Shown here: positions 25,749 to 34,311 of the stretch, in pieces | Layout of the letters: every line of letters starts with the position of its first letter | Numbering within the stretch: position 1 is the first letter of the stretch | DNA from: JBJMQS01 sp045802605 | GTDB taxonomy: Bacteria; Planctomycetota; Planctomycetia; Gemmatales; Gemmataceae | Assembly (NCBI GenBank): GCA_045802605.1 | Contig: JBJMQS010000036.1 | Span: forward strand, 248,001-312,000 | Length of the DNA stretch: 64,000 bases | Direction of reading: 5' to 3' | The notes under the pieces: model-generated | The model's input: only the letters and a program-made list of their open reading frames with translations | Databases searched by the model: none | Told to the model about the DNA's origin: nothing | Program-made: the position numbers and the translations under genes

Positions 25749-27044
25749 TCACTCCTCCAACAACCTCACCACCACCCCCGGCCCCGCCAAACGTGGCAAG
25801 AGATGCTCCGGCAAATGGCAGCGCACAATCACTTTGTCGTCATCAAATGTTTGCCGGAAGATGTCAGCGTGGGCGCCGAGATAAGCCAGGCCCCGGCCAT
25901 CGGACGCGGGCAACGTCACCTCGGCCTTCACAAATCTCTCAGTCAACAACTCAACGACCGCATCGCGTAAATCGTCTAACCCAAGGCCCGTGGCCGCGCT
26001 GATCGTCACCGCTTTCGGGTGCCGGCTCCGAAGTGCGTCCAAGTACGTGTGATCGCTCACCCGGTCAGCCTTGTTCAGCACCAACAGCATCGGCTTCTTG
26101 GCGCAGCCGATCTCCGACAGCACACTTTCCACCGCTTTAATCTGATCTTCTGCCGTGGGATTCGATGCATCAACGACGTGCACGAGTAGCCGAGCTTGCC
26201 GAGTTTCTTCTAGGGTGGCTTTGAACGATGCGACCAGATGGTGCGGCAAATCTCGGATGAACCCGACCGTATCGCTGAGCAAAACCTTGCCGAAGTCCTT
26301 GATCTGCCATTGCCGGGTACGAGTGTCGAGCGTGGAGAACAACTGATCTTTCGCCAACACGCCCGCGCCGGTGAGGGCGTTCATCAATGTGCTTTTGCCG
26401 GCGTTGGTATAGCCGACCAGCGAGACAGTGTGCTCACGTCTGCGACTTTCGACTTCGCGGGCTCGTCGTGCTTGCACATCCACGAGCCGGTCCTTCAGTT
26501 CACGGATGCGCTGACCCACGAGACGGCGATCGACTTCAAGCTGCGTTTCGCCGGGACCACGCAGACCGATGCCACCCTCCGCTTGCCGCGATAAGTGCGT
26601 CCACATCTTGCGCAGCCGTGGCAACGCATATTCCAGTTGCGCCAACTCCACTTGTAGCTTGGCTTCGTGCGTCTTTGCCCGTGTTGCGAAAATGTCGAGG
26701 ATCAATTCGGAGCGATCGAGCACTTTGACGTTGACCGCTTTTTCCAGGTTGCGGATCTGACCCGGACTCAGGTCATTGTCGAATAGCACAACATCGGCAT
26801 CCGTCGATTCCACAAGTTGGGCCAGCTCATCGATCTTGCCCGAGCCGATGTAGCTGCCCGGATGAATATCGTGCCGCTTCTGCAGCAGTGTGCCGACGAT
26901 GTGAGCACCGGCCGTCTCGGCCAGGCCGGCAAGTTCTTCGAGCGGGTCGGTGGTCACCCAGGGACGATTTGGCAGCGCAACGCTGACGAGCACGGCCTTT
27001 TCTTGCTTGACGCTGAGCTGGTCGCGATGCAGTTCGAAAGACAA
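25749..27044 (-). CDS. hflX: GTPase HflX
   Basis: This 431-residue protein has the HflX N-terminal domain (I-G-S-G-K-I-D-E-L, D-N-D-L-S-P-G-Q-I-R-N-L, V-L-D-R-S-E-L-I-L-D-I-F). Next is the coiled-coil linker with G-G-I-G-L-R-G-P-G-E-T-Q-L-E, then a GTPase domain with Walker A G-Y-T-N-A-G-K-S-T, D-T-V-G-F, and N-K-A-D. HflX binds the 50S subunit and splits stalled or stressed ribosomes. The C-terminal domain has the usual I-x-V-x-x-x-L-P extension. Length is typical. A small membrane protein gene lies 59 bp upstream on the same strand. Confidence 0.96.
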   Translation of the reverse strand: MSFELHRDQLSVKQEKAVLVSVALPNRPWVTTDPLEELAGLAETAGAHIVGTLLQKRHDIHPGSYIGSGKIDELAQLVESTDADVVLFDNDLSPGQIRNLEKAVNVKVLDRSELILDIFATRAKTHEAKLQVELAQLEYALPRLRKMWTHLSRQAEGGIGLRGPGETQLEVDRRLVGQRIRELKDRLVDVQARRAREVESRRREHTVSLVGYTNAGKSTLMNALTGAGVLAKDQLFSTLDTRTRQWQIKDFGKVLLSDTVGFIRDLPHHLVASFKATLEETRQARLLVHVVDASNPTAEDQIKAVESVLSEIGCAKKPMLLVLNKADRVSDHTYLDALRSRHPKAVTISAATGLGLDDLRDAVVELLTERFVKAEVTLPASDGRGLAYLGAHADIFRQTFDDDKVIVRCHLPEHLLPRLAGPGVVVRLLEE

Positions 27045-27103
27045 GTCAAAACCTCGTCGTGGAATGCACTATTGTACCGCAGTGGTCTTTGATTGTTTAG
27101 CGG

Positions 27104-27373
27104 TTAGGGCCCTTCGCCGGTCCGCTGGTCCAACTCTTTGCTGCGCAACTCAAAATCAAAATCCGGATTCCGGCTCTCGAAAGGCATCTGATCAGTCGGG
27201 GGTGGCGGGGGCGGCACGGCGATCCGGCGAAGGAGCAGCCAACGCATGATGTTGAATAATCCCAGGACGATGGCGATCAATGCCGCGAAGTGCCAGCCCT
27301 TCCACGCCAGGGCCAGGACAGCGATGCCAAACCACACAACCGAAAACAACAAGTAAATGGCGGCGCGGTTCAT
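27104..27373 (-). CDS. Small two-helix membrane protein
   Basis: This 89-residue protein has two predicted transmembrane helices (about residues 5-24 and 28-48), a Pro-rich linker of six prolines, and an acidic/basic cytoplasmic tail. I recognise no family. It is upstream of hflX on the same strand with a short gap and may share its transcript. It is divergent from the Trm112-like gene at 27424. Confidence 0.6.
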   Translation of the reverse strand: MNRAAIYLLFSVVWFGIAVLALAWKGWHFAALIAIVLGLFNIMRWLLLRRIAVPPPPPPTDQMPFESRNPDFDFELRSKELDQRTGEGP

Positions 27374-27423
27374 AAATTGATTCTCAGAGGTTGTCGCGCC
27401 GCTGTCGAGATTCCGAGGCCCCG

Positions 27424-27636
27424 ATGGTCGATCCCGAGTTCCTCAAAATCCTCCGCTGCCCGATCGACCCCAAGCGCAATGCGGAACTGACGCAGCCCGA
27501 AGAGTCCCATTTACTATGCTCGTTTTGCACCGTGAAGTTCCCGATCCGCGACGGTTTCCCAATCCTACTGGCCGACGAGGCTCAATTGCCCGCGAACTGC
27601 CCCACCATCGATAAATTGCCCTGCCGGGCTAAATAG
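27424..27636 (+). CDS. Trm112-like zinc-binding protein
   Basis: The 70-residue protein reads L-K-I-L-R-C-P-I-D...L-L-C-S-F-C-T-V-K-F-P-I-R-D-G-F-P-I-L-L, which matches the Trm112p/YcaR family. Eukaryotic members activate methyltransferases; bacterial ones are less understood but may be methyltransferase partners or chaperones. The first metal site has C-P-I-D rather than C-P-x-C, so zinc ligation may be incomplete. Start at ATG 27424 rather than an upstream frame extension, because the family begins with L-L-x-x-L-R-C-P. Confidence 0.8.
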   Translation: MVDPEFLKILRCPIDPKRNAELTQPEESHLLCSFCTVKFPIRDGFPILLADEAQLPANCPTIDKLPCRAK

Positions 27637-27830
27637 CCGACACGTCTCGCCGGAAGTGAATTCGTCTCGAAGCCACCGGTCGGTCGCATCTCACTAATCT
27701 TAAAGGACTTGCAACCATCTTTTGGGTTCGCATCACGAAAAGTAATTTCCCTCAACTAGCTGTTTACGCCCCTTGAGTGGAATCCGACCCGCATCGACAC
27801 AAATGCCGTGGAAAGTTATGTCCTGCGGCC

Positions 27831-30761
27831 ATGAGCGGGCGGTGTCTTGTCGGCTTTTTGGCCGTGTTGGTGTTGGCGGGGACCGCGCGCGCCCAAACAC
27901 CGCCGCCGGATCTGCCGCACTACGATATGCACGTCTCCATCGACCCGGCAAAGAAACAGGTCCACCTACAAGAGCGCGTGACCTGGACCAACCGCCACGC
28001 CCGCCCAACCAACGAACTGGTCCTCGCCGTTTATCCGCTCTTTAAGGTGCCGGACAAAGACTTCGGCCTGCTCGCCAAAACAGTTGAGATTCTGCGCCAA
28101 ACGCCGTCCGAAGCACTGCTCAAAGATGCGGCCGGCAAGACACCGACCGCGCATCTTGCGAGCGACGGCCGGCCACTCAATGTCTTGATCAAGCCGGACA
28201 ACCAAACGACCATCGTCATCCCGCTGCCGATGATGGTGCATCAGGGCGAGTCAGTGACGGTGGATATCGCATTCGATATGCAGCTCTCCGAAGTGCAAGG
28301 CCGGTGGGGCCAATGGCAGGGCGTGACGTTCCTCACCAATTGGCATCCCACGCTCTGCTTCTACGACGACCATGGCTGGCAACCGACGCCGTTCATCCCG
28401 TGGCACCAGCCGTTCTTCAACGAAGCGGGTTGTTATACCGCCACGATCACACTGCCGACGGGCCAGGTGCTCGCCGCGCCTTCGCAGATCGTCTCCGAGC
28501 GCGACTGCGGCGGCGGGTTGAAGGAAGTGATCCTGGCGCCCGCGATCTTGCGCGATTTCGCCCTCGTGACAAGCGACCGCTTCCAGGTGCTCGAAGGAAC
28601 CGCGGGCGGCGTGAAGATTCGCGTGGTGCACCTCCCCGAGCACCATCACTACGCTCGAGTCGCCCTGCGCGTCGCCAGTGAGGCGATCCCGGTCTATTCG
28701 CAATGGTTCGGTCCTTACCCGTACCCGCAATTCACCGTCGCCGAAGCGTTCTTCCCGTGGAACGGCAACGAGTGCGCCGGCATGGTGTGGCTCGATCATC
28801 GCGTGTTCCAGTTGCCCGAGATGGCGGAGGCTTATGTCGATTATTTGCTGTCGCACGAGATTGCGCATCAGTGGTGGTACAACCTCGTCGGCACCAATGG
28901 TTACGCAGAGACGTTCATGGATGAGGCGCCGGCGACCTACTTCTCGCACCGCTTGATCGATCGCAAGGTGGGGAAGAACAACAACCTGATCAAGTATCCA
29001 AACGGGCTCGGATGGATGCCGAACATCCGGCGGGAAAACTATCGCTACGCGACTTGGCTTGGCTCGGTGCGCCGCGGCGAGGCCGGGCCGGCGGTGCAGC
29101 CGATGGATCAGTACGCCCATGTCTACGAATTGTTCGCGGGTGCCTACGACCGCGGCAGCCGGCTGATCATGATGATCGAAGACAAGCTCGGCGAAACCGC
29201 ATTTCTCGACTTCACCCGCATCGTTGTTCGCAAATACTCGTTCCGCATCCTGCGCGTGGCCGATTATCAACGCGAGCTGGAAGAATACACGGGCCGATCA
29301 TGGAAAGAGTTCTTCGACCAATGGGCCTACGGTCACGGGCTCACTGATTGGCAGGTGGAATCGGTTCGCCTGGAGAAGAACAATGCCGTCGAGATTACTG
29401 TTCGCCAGACCCGAGAGATTGATGAGCCAACAGTCGTCGGTGTGAAGCTCGCTGGCGGCGATGGCTACGCCATCCGTGTACCGATCAATCCACGCGCCGG
29501 TGTGATCAAAATCGACAATCCGCCCTGCGAGATCGAGCCGATCGATGAGCATGCCGTCCGGGTGCGGATGCAACTGCCGTCGGAGCCGGCACAGATCAGC
29601 GTCGATCCCGACGCTGTGTTGCCGGACGCCGATCCGACCAACAACCATTGGAAATCCACCGCGAAGTGGCGCTTCACGCCGTTGTACACGCAACTAGACG
29701 ACGCCGACATGACGAACGATTACGATTGCTGGAACTTCCAGGCCGGGCCCTATGTCTACGCCGCCGCGTCGCAGGAGCCGTGGTATGCGCGCTCAGTATT
29801 AGTCGGTTTGCGGGCCGGAGCGGTGCGGACCCAGGAGTTTTCCGGCGGCGCCTTTCTCGCCTATCGCAACGACTTCCACGACATCGTGGCCGGGGCTGAC
29901 GCGTTCGTTGATCACGTGCCGTTTCCAAAGACGCAGTTGGGCTTTCATGTGGAGAAGCGGGTGGCCGGCCCGTTTGCCACCGAAGGCCCCAACGACGTCA
30001 CGCGCGCGGTGCTTTACAGCCGGTATGTGTTTGCGGGCACTGCATCGACTTACATGAACCCGATGCATTACGCCGAGATCTTCACGACGTACCAAGACAA
30101 CGCGATGCCGTTCGCCCGACGCCCGGAATTGGGCGCCGTTCGCTGGGACCATTCGACCACTGCCGGCATTCACTGGAGCTTGGATTACCTCACGCCATAT
30201 TGGGATCCCGAAGGCGGCTTCAAGGCCGATCTCTCGTATCAGGGCGGCGTGGCGGATCTCGACGAGTCGCGAGTCACGCATCGCTTTGATGGGGAGTTCA
30301 CGTTCGTCAAGACGCCGCCGAGTTGGACGGGGCCGCTTAGCAATACCCGGATCGCCATGCGCGGTGCGGCGGCATACGCCACGCCACGGGATGGACTCTT
30401 TTACGCTCTCGGCGGCAGTACTCTGTTCCGCGGCTTCGACCTTGCCGAGCGGCAGGGCAATGCCCTTTGGGTCACGAACATCGAATGGCGCATTCCGCTC
30501 GTTCGGCACATCGAGTGGGATACCTGCGACCATATCGCCGGCCTGCGTGGCATTTACCTCGCGCCCTTCTATGATGTCGGCGCCATCTACGTGGATGGCC
30601 GGCAAGTGAGCAACGTGGCGCATGCAGTTGGCGTCGGCCTCCGTTGGGACGTGGCGTGGTTCAGCTTCATCGAACGCTCCGTGATCCGCCTCGACGTGGC
30701 AAAAACCATCAACGAGTCTTCGCCCGTGCAGCTTTGGATCGGATTTTTGCACGCATTTTGA
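27831..30761 (+). CDS. M1-family peptidase fused to an outer-membrane beta-barrel
   Basis: This 976-residue protein starts at ATG 27831 with a signal peptide ending A-R-A-Q. Residues 30-520 form an M1 (gluzincin) peptidase: zinc motif H342-E-I-A-H346 with the third ligand E365 at the canonical spacing, preceded by N-E-C-A-G-M-V-W in place of the GAMEN motif. Residues about 640-976 look like a surface-antigen (BamA-type) barrel, with G-G-S-T-L-F-R-G-F, V-G-V-G-L-R-W-D-V, and a C-terminal aromatic residue (L-H-A-F), the usual outer-membrane insertion signal. Together this predicts a peptidase tethered to the outer membrane. Substrate unknown. Confidence 0.8.
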   Translation: MSGRCLVGFLAVLVLAGTARAQTPPPDLPHYDMHVSIDPAKKQVHLQERVTWTNRHARPTNELVLAVYPLFKVPDKDFGLLAKTVEILRQTPSEALLKDAAGKTPTAHLASDGRPLNVLIKPDNQTTIVIPLPMMVHQGESVTVDIAFDMQLSEVQGRWGQWQGVTFLTNWHPTLCFYDDHGWQPTPFIPWHQPFFNEAGCYTATITLPTGQVLAAPSQIVSERDCGGGLKEVILAPAILRDFALVTSDRFQVLEGTAGGVKIRVVHLPEHHHYARVALRVASEAIPVYSQWFGPYPYPQFTVAEAFFPWNGNECAGMVWLDHRVFQLPEMAEAYVDYLLSHEIAHQWWYNLVGTNGYAETFMDEAPATYFSHRLIDRKVGKNNNLIKYPNGLGWMPNIRRENYRYATWLGSVRRGEAGPAVQPMDQYAHVYELFAGAYDRGSRLIMMIEDKLGETAFLDFTRIVVRKYSFRILRVADYQRELEEYTGRSWKEFFDQWAYGHGLTDWQVESVRLEKNNAVEITVRQTREIDEPTVVGVKLAGGDGYAIRVPINPRAGVIKIDNPPCEIEPIDEHAVRVRMQLPSEPAQISVDPDAVLPDADPTNNHWKSTAKWRFTPLYTQLDDADMTNDYDCWNFQAGPYVYAAASQEPWYARSVLVGLRAGAVRTQEFSGGAFLAYRNDFHDIVAGADAFVDHVPFPKTQLGFHVEKRVAGPFATEGPNDVTRAVLYSRYVFAGTASTYMNPMHYAEIFTTYQDNAMPFARRPELGAVRWDHSTTAGIHWSLDYLTPYWDPEGGFKADLSYQGGVADLDESRVTHRFDGEFTFVKTPPSWTGPLSNTRIAMRGAAAYATPRDGLFYALGGSTLFRGFDLAERQGNALWVTNIEWRIPLVRHIEWDTCDHIAGLRGIYLAPFYDVGAIYVDGRQVSNVAHAVGVGLRWDVAWFSFIERSVIRLDVAKTINESSPVQLWIGFLHAF

Positions 30762-30792
30762 TGTGCAGGCATTTGTCGGTAAATTACACTTC

Positions 30793-31125
30793 ATGGCAAA
30801 CAGCGAAGACGAAGTACCCGAAGGCGCGGCATTTTTTCCCTCAATCGACGCCGAGCTTGGCGTGCATCCGCTGTTACTCGCGGTGTTGCATTCGGTTGTG
30901 TTTCTCGGCGGCTCGGCTGAAGAGATCGTAAACCCGACGGCGGCCGACGAAGCGCTGGGTGCGATCGCAGGTTATGTCGAGCGCTGCGATGGCAAAGAAC
31001 GCCAACGCATTCTTGAGGACCTCTCCGTGCTACGTGGCTACGCGCGGGAGCAGGGCTGGCCAAAGCAACTCACGGCATTTCTGAAGAGTTTTCCGGTGGA
31101 CTTTGGTTTGGCGGACGAAGAATGA
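30793..31125 (+). CDS. Small acidic protein of unknown function
   Basis: This 110-residue soluble protein starts at ATG 30793. It is mostly alpha-helical by composition (L-L-L-A-V-L-H-S-V-V-F-L, E-R-Q-R-I-L-E-D-L-S-V-L-R-G-Y) and acidic. I recognise no family. Its stop overlaps the start of the ThiF/MoeB-type gene as ATGA, so the two are co-translated and it may be a partner of that enzyme. A GTG start at 30763 is possible but less likely. Confidence 0.65.
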   Translation: MANSEDEVPEGAAFFPSIDAELGVHPLLLAVLHSVVFLGGSAEEIVNPTAADEALGAIAGYVERCDGKERQRILEDLSVLRGYAREQGWPKQLTAFLKSFPVDFGLADEE

Positions 31126-32150
31126 ACGCTGACCGCTATTCCCGGCAGGTTCGCTTTGCCGGCATCGGCTCCGAGGGCCAGGAACGATTGGCCGCGGGTC
31201 GTACGGTCCTGATCGGTTGCGGGGCGCTCGGCACGGTCATTGCGAATCATCTCGTTCGCGCCGGCGTCGGCTTCGTTCGCATCGTCGATCGCGATTTCAT
31301 CGAGACACACAATCTCCAGCGGCAGATTCTGTTTGATGAACGCGATGTCGCTGATGGTTTGCCGAAAGCCGAGGCCGCGGTTCGCAAGTTGCGCGCGATC
31401 AATTCCGAGGTTACCATTGAGCCGGTTGTCACCGATGTCGATCGCACCAATGTGCTTGATCTGGTCGGCGACGCTCACGTCGTTCTCGACGGCAGCGATA
31501 ACTTTGAAGTGCGGTACCTCGTCAATGATGCCGCCGTGAAGTTGGGCAAACCCTGGGTCTATGGCGGCTGCATCGGCAGCCTCGGGCAGACAATCACAAT
31601 CCTCCCTGGCGAAACGCCCTGCTTGCGCTGTGTCTTCGAGGAAGCACCTGGGCCCGGAGAAAGCGCCACTTGCGAAACCGCCGGCGTGCTCGGACCGGCC
31701 GTCGCCGTGATCGCGAGCTTGCAGGCTACCGAAGCATTGAAGCTGCTCGCCGGTCGGCGTGACGCGATCAATCGCGCACTTCTGTACGTCGATGTCTGGG
31801 AAAACACCTATCGCCCGATCCAGATCCAGTCGATTCGGGAGAAGGTCGATTGCCCGTGTTGCAAGCGGCATCAATTCGACTGGTTAGACGGTAAATTCGG
31901 CGCAACTACGACCCGGCTGTGTGGCCGAAATGCCGTTCAAATCAGCCATCGGACGACGTCGCCACTGCGATTCGAAGAGTTGTCGAAACAACTCGTCACA
32001 TCCGGTGCGGTCACGTTCAACAAATTCCTGCTCAAATTTGACGTCGGCGATTTTCGCCTGACGGTCTTTCCCGATGGCCGAGCTATCGTGCAGGGAACTG
32101 ACGATCCGGACAAGGCGCGGGCCTTGTACGCCCAGTACATTGGACATTGA
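31122..32150 (+). CDS. ThiF/MoeB/HesA-family adenylyltransferase (E1-like)
   Basis: This 342-residue protein has the E1-like fold. It shows R-Y-S-R-Q at residues 5-9, the nucleotide-binding G-C-G-A-L-G, D-R-D-F-I-E-T-H-N-L-Q-R-Q, a D-G-S-D-N-F motif, and zinc pairs C-L-R-C and C-P-C-C. A possible catalytic Cys lies in A-T-C-E-T-A-G-V-L-G-P. Such enzymes adenylate the C-terminal glycine of a ubiquitin-like sulfur carrier (ThiS or MoaD). The C-terminal 80 residues lack a rhodanese domain and are family-specific. A cysteine desulfurase-like gene lies 656 bp downstream, which would fit a sulfur-transfer role. Confidence 0.88.
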   Translation: MNADRYSRQVRFAGIGSEGQERLAAGRTVLIGCGALGTVIANHLVRAGVGFVRIVDRDFIETHNLQRQILFDERDVADGLPKAEAAVRKLRAINSEVTIEPVVTDVDRTNVLDLVGDAHVVLDGSDNFEVRYLVNDAAVKLGKPWVYGGCIGSLGQTITILPGETPCLRCVFEEAPGPGESATCETAGVLGPAVAVIASLQATEALKLLAGRRDAINRALLYVDVWENTYRPIQIQSIREKVDCPCCKRHQFDWLDGKFGATTTRLCGRNAVQISHRTTSPLRFEELSKQLVTSGAVTFNKFLLKFDVGDFRLTVFPDGRAIVQGTDDPDKARALYAQYIGH

Positions 32151-32182
32151 TTGAACGCCAACTTCCGCGGTAGGCTAATGGT

Positions 32183-32809
32183 ATGAGTACGACCGTGTCA
32201 CCGCTGGTGAATCTCAATTCCGTGGCTCCGCTTCGGACGCGCCGATTCACTGTCGATGACTATCACCGCATGGCGAAAGCGGGAATTCTGACCCCACAAG
32301 ATCGGGTCGAACTCATAAACGGATGGATCGTTTCCAAGATGACGCTCAATCCCCCTCATGCGATCTGCTTGTCAAAATTGGATCGTCGGTTTGGGCAGAT
32401 GATACCCGAAGAATGCGCAGTTCGATGCCAACTACCGATCACTCTCGGTGATGACAGTGAGCCTGAGCCTGATTTGGTTGTCGCAACTGGGAAAGACGAC
32501 GATTACGGCCAATCCCATCCAGGACCGCAGCAGGTGTTGCTGGTGATCGAAGTCGCGGATTCATCATTGGACATCGACCGCCATGAGAAGTTGATGCTCT
32601 ACGCACTGCACGGTCTGTCGGAATACTGGATCGTAAATCTCGTTGATAGGCAAATCGAGGTTTACACCGATCCGGTTTCTACACCTCAGCCCACTTATCG
32701 TAAGCGGTCCATTTACCTGGCGGACGATCAGATACCAGTCGTTCTCGCGGGCAAGCCGTTGGCACAGTTGCTCGTAAAGCATTTTTTACCTGAGGCCGCT
32801 TCAGCGTGA
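32183..32809 (+). CDS. Uma2-family (DUF820) putative endonuclease
   Basis: This 208-residue protein has the Uma2 order. It shows the opening Y-H-R-M-A-K-A-G-I-L, D-R-V-E-L-I-N-G-W-I-V, the PD-(D/E)XK-like core E-P-E-P-D-L-V-V and V-L-L-V-I-E-V-A-D-S-S-L, then L-M-L-Y-A and S-E-Y-W-I-V-N-L-V-D-R-Q-I-E-V-Y. The family is expanded in planctomycetes and cyanobacteria; its natural role is unknown. Its last codons overlap the GTG start of the aminotransferase gene. Confidence 0.88.
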   Translation: MSTTVSPLVNLNSVAPLRTRRFTVDDYHRMAKAGILTPQDRVELINGWIVSKMTLNPPHAICLSKLDRRFGQMIPEECAVRCQLPITLGDDSEPEPDLVVATGKDDDYGQSHPGPQQVLLVIEVADSSLDIDRHEKLMLYALHGLSEYWIVNLVDRQIEVYTDPVSTPQPTYRKRSIYLADDQIPVVLAGKPLAQLLVKHFLPEAASA

Positions 32810-33948
32810 CTTATCTCGATAACGCCGCGACGAGTTTTCCCAAGCCGGAGTCGGTGTACCAGGCGATGGACCGTTGCGCGCGCGAGCAACTGGCGAACCC
32901 TGGGCGGGCCGGGCATCGCATGGCGGTGGCGTGCGAGCGGATCATCGACGATTGCCGGCACCGACTGAATCGACTGCTCAATGGCCGTGGTCCCGAGCGT
33001 TTCATTCTGACGCTCAATGCCACCGATGGCTTGAACATGGCGATCAAGGGGCTGCTGCATCCGGGCGATCATGCGATCACGTCAAATATCGAACACAACA
33101 GCATCAACCGGCCACTGCGGGCTTTGGAACTGGCAGGCGTAATCACCGTCACCCGGTTGACGCACGATGGTTCCGGCCTCATCGACCCGGACGTATTGAA
33201 ACGCGCGTTGCAACCGAACACACGACTGGTCGCGATCACGCATGGCTCCAACGTCCTCGGATCGATCCAGCCGATTGCCGAGTTCGGGCGAATCGTGCGT
33301 GAACGTGATTCGCTGCTGTTGATCGACGCATCGCAAACTGTTGGTGCAGTGCCGATCGACCTCCAAGCCGACGCCGTTGACTTGATGGCGTTTCCAGGAC
33401 ACAAAGCCTTGCTCGGTCCCACCGGCACTGGCTCACTGTATGTCGGGCCGCGCGCACAATTGGCTCCCTGGCGCGAGGGAGGAACCGGCGGTGACTCAAC
33501 GAGCGAAACGCAGCCAACCGAGTTGCCGTACCGCTTGGAGGGTGGCACGCCGAATGTACTGGGCATTTGCGGATTGGCCGCCGGCATTGCTTATGTCGAA
33601 GAACATGGAATCGAGAATATTCGCCGGCATGAGCTGACGCTGGCGAATCGGTTGCGTTCGCGATTGTTGGAACTTGGCTTGGAAGTCTTTGGTCCCGCCG
33701 ATCCGAAACAGCGGGTTGGGCTGGTGAGTTTCCGCACGCCCAAGTTGCCCCCGCCCGAGTTGGCCGCAATTCTCGATCAATCGTTTGACATCGCGGTGCG
33801 CTCGGGTTTGCACTGTGCACCGTTTGCCCACAAATCGGTCGGTTCATTTCCGGATGGACTGGTTCGGGCGAGCCCAGGGCCATTTTCAACGGACGACGAC
33901 ATCGATCGCTTAACGGATGCTTTGAAGGAAATCTTGGCGGGCGTCTAG
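32806..33948 (+). CDS. Class V aminotransferase / cysteine desulfurase-like
   Basis: This 380-residue PLP enzyme begins Y-L-D-N-A-A-T-S-F-P-K-P, typical of SufS-like group II desulfurases. It has E-H-N-S-I near residue 96, I-D-A-S-Q-T-V-G-A with the cofactor Asp, and the Schiff-base lysine K200 in F-P-G-H-K-A-L-L-G-P-T-G-T-G. A Cys in the active loop region (G-L-H-C-A-P-F) is consistent with desulfurase activity. GTG start with a GTGA overlap to the Uma2 gene. It may donate sulfur to the ThiF/MoeB-type enzyme upstream, which is inference from proximity. Confidence 0.85.
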   Translation: MTYLDNAATSFPKPESVYQAMDRCAREQLANPGRAGHRMAVACERIIDDCRHRLNRLLNGRGPERFILTLNATDGLNMAIKGLLHPGDHAITSNIEHNSINRPLRALELAGVITVTRLTHDGSGLIDPDVLKRALQPNTRLVAITHGSNVLGSIQPIAEFGRIVRERDSLLLIDASQTVGAVPIDLQADAVDLMAFPGHKALLGPTGTGSLYVGPRAQLAPWREGGTGGDSTSETQPTELPYRLEGGTPNVLGICGLAAGIAYVEEHGIENIRRHELTLANRLRSRLLELGLEVFGPADPKQRVGLVSFRTPKLPPPELAAILDQSFDIAVRSGLHCAPFAHKSVGSFPDGLVRASPGPFSTDDDIDRLTDALKEILAGV

Positions 33949-34307
33949 TGTTCGCTTCCTTGGCGGAGGCCAAGCTCGATTGGGATGTCCGCGGTCTTAG
34001 TGCCACCAGTTGAGATTTCGACTGTTCCCACGTAGGTGAACGGCGTCTGCTTTTCCCACAGATTAGGTTCTGGGATGACAACTCTCGCTGATCGGCGCTG
34101 CGGGTGGGCTGGCTCCGCTGGAATGGCACGAATCGGATATGCAATTTCAATCGTCTCGGTGCCGGGGCACCTGGGACCATAGAGTCGGCCGGCTAATGTG
34201 GTTTCCGCGTCAATGCCGTGATCGAAGTCTGCGTGGATCAGCACCTCGGCAATAGTGGCGCTGAGCCGAATGATTTGAGTCGTAATCACAGGCAGGTCAG
34301 GCATCAT
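33945..34307 (-). CDS. Small protein of unknown function, beta-rich
   Basis: About 120 residues, rich in predicted beta-strands (R-L-S-A-T-I-A-E-V-L-I-H-A-D-F, T-E-T-I-E-I-A-Y-P-I, P-N-L-W-E, F-T-Y-V-G-T-V-E-I). P-N-L-W-E resembles the sandwich domain of family 2 glycosidases, but no catalytic part is present. It starts at ATG 34307 (TTG 34319 possible), next to the queA stop, and converges with the aminotransferase gene, overlapping it by four bases. Probably translated with queA. Confidence 0.6.
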   Translation of the reverse strand: MMPDLPVITTQIIRLSATIAEVLIHADFDHGIDAETTLAGRLYGPRCPGTETIEIAYPIRAIPAEPAHPQRRSARVVIPEPNLWEKQTPFTYVGTVEISTGGTKTADIPIELGLRQGSEH

Positions 34308-34311
34308 TCCC

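Noticed and set aside
28251..30794. Long minus-strand open frames inside the M1 peptidase gene
   Set aside because: They mirror the codon bias of the peptidase/barrel gene, which has full motif support on the plus strand.
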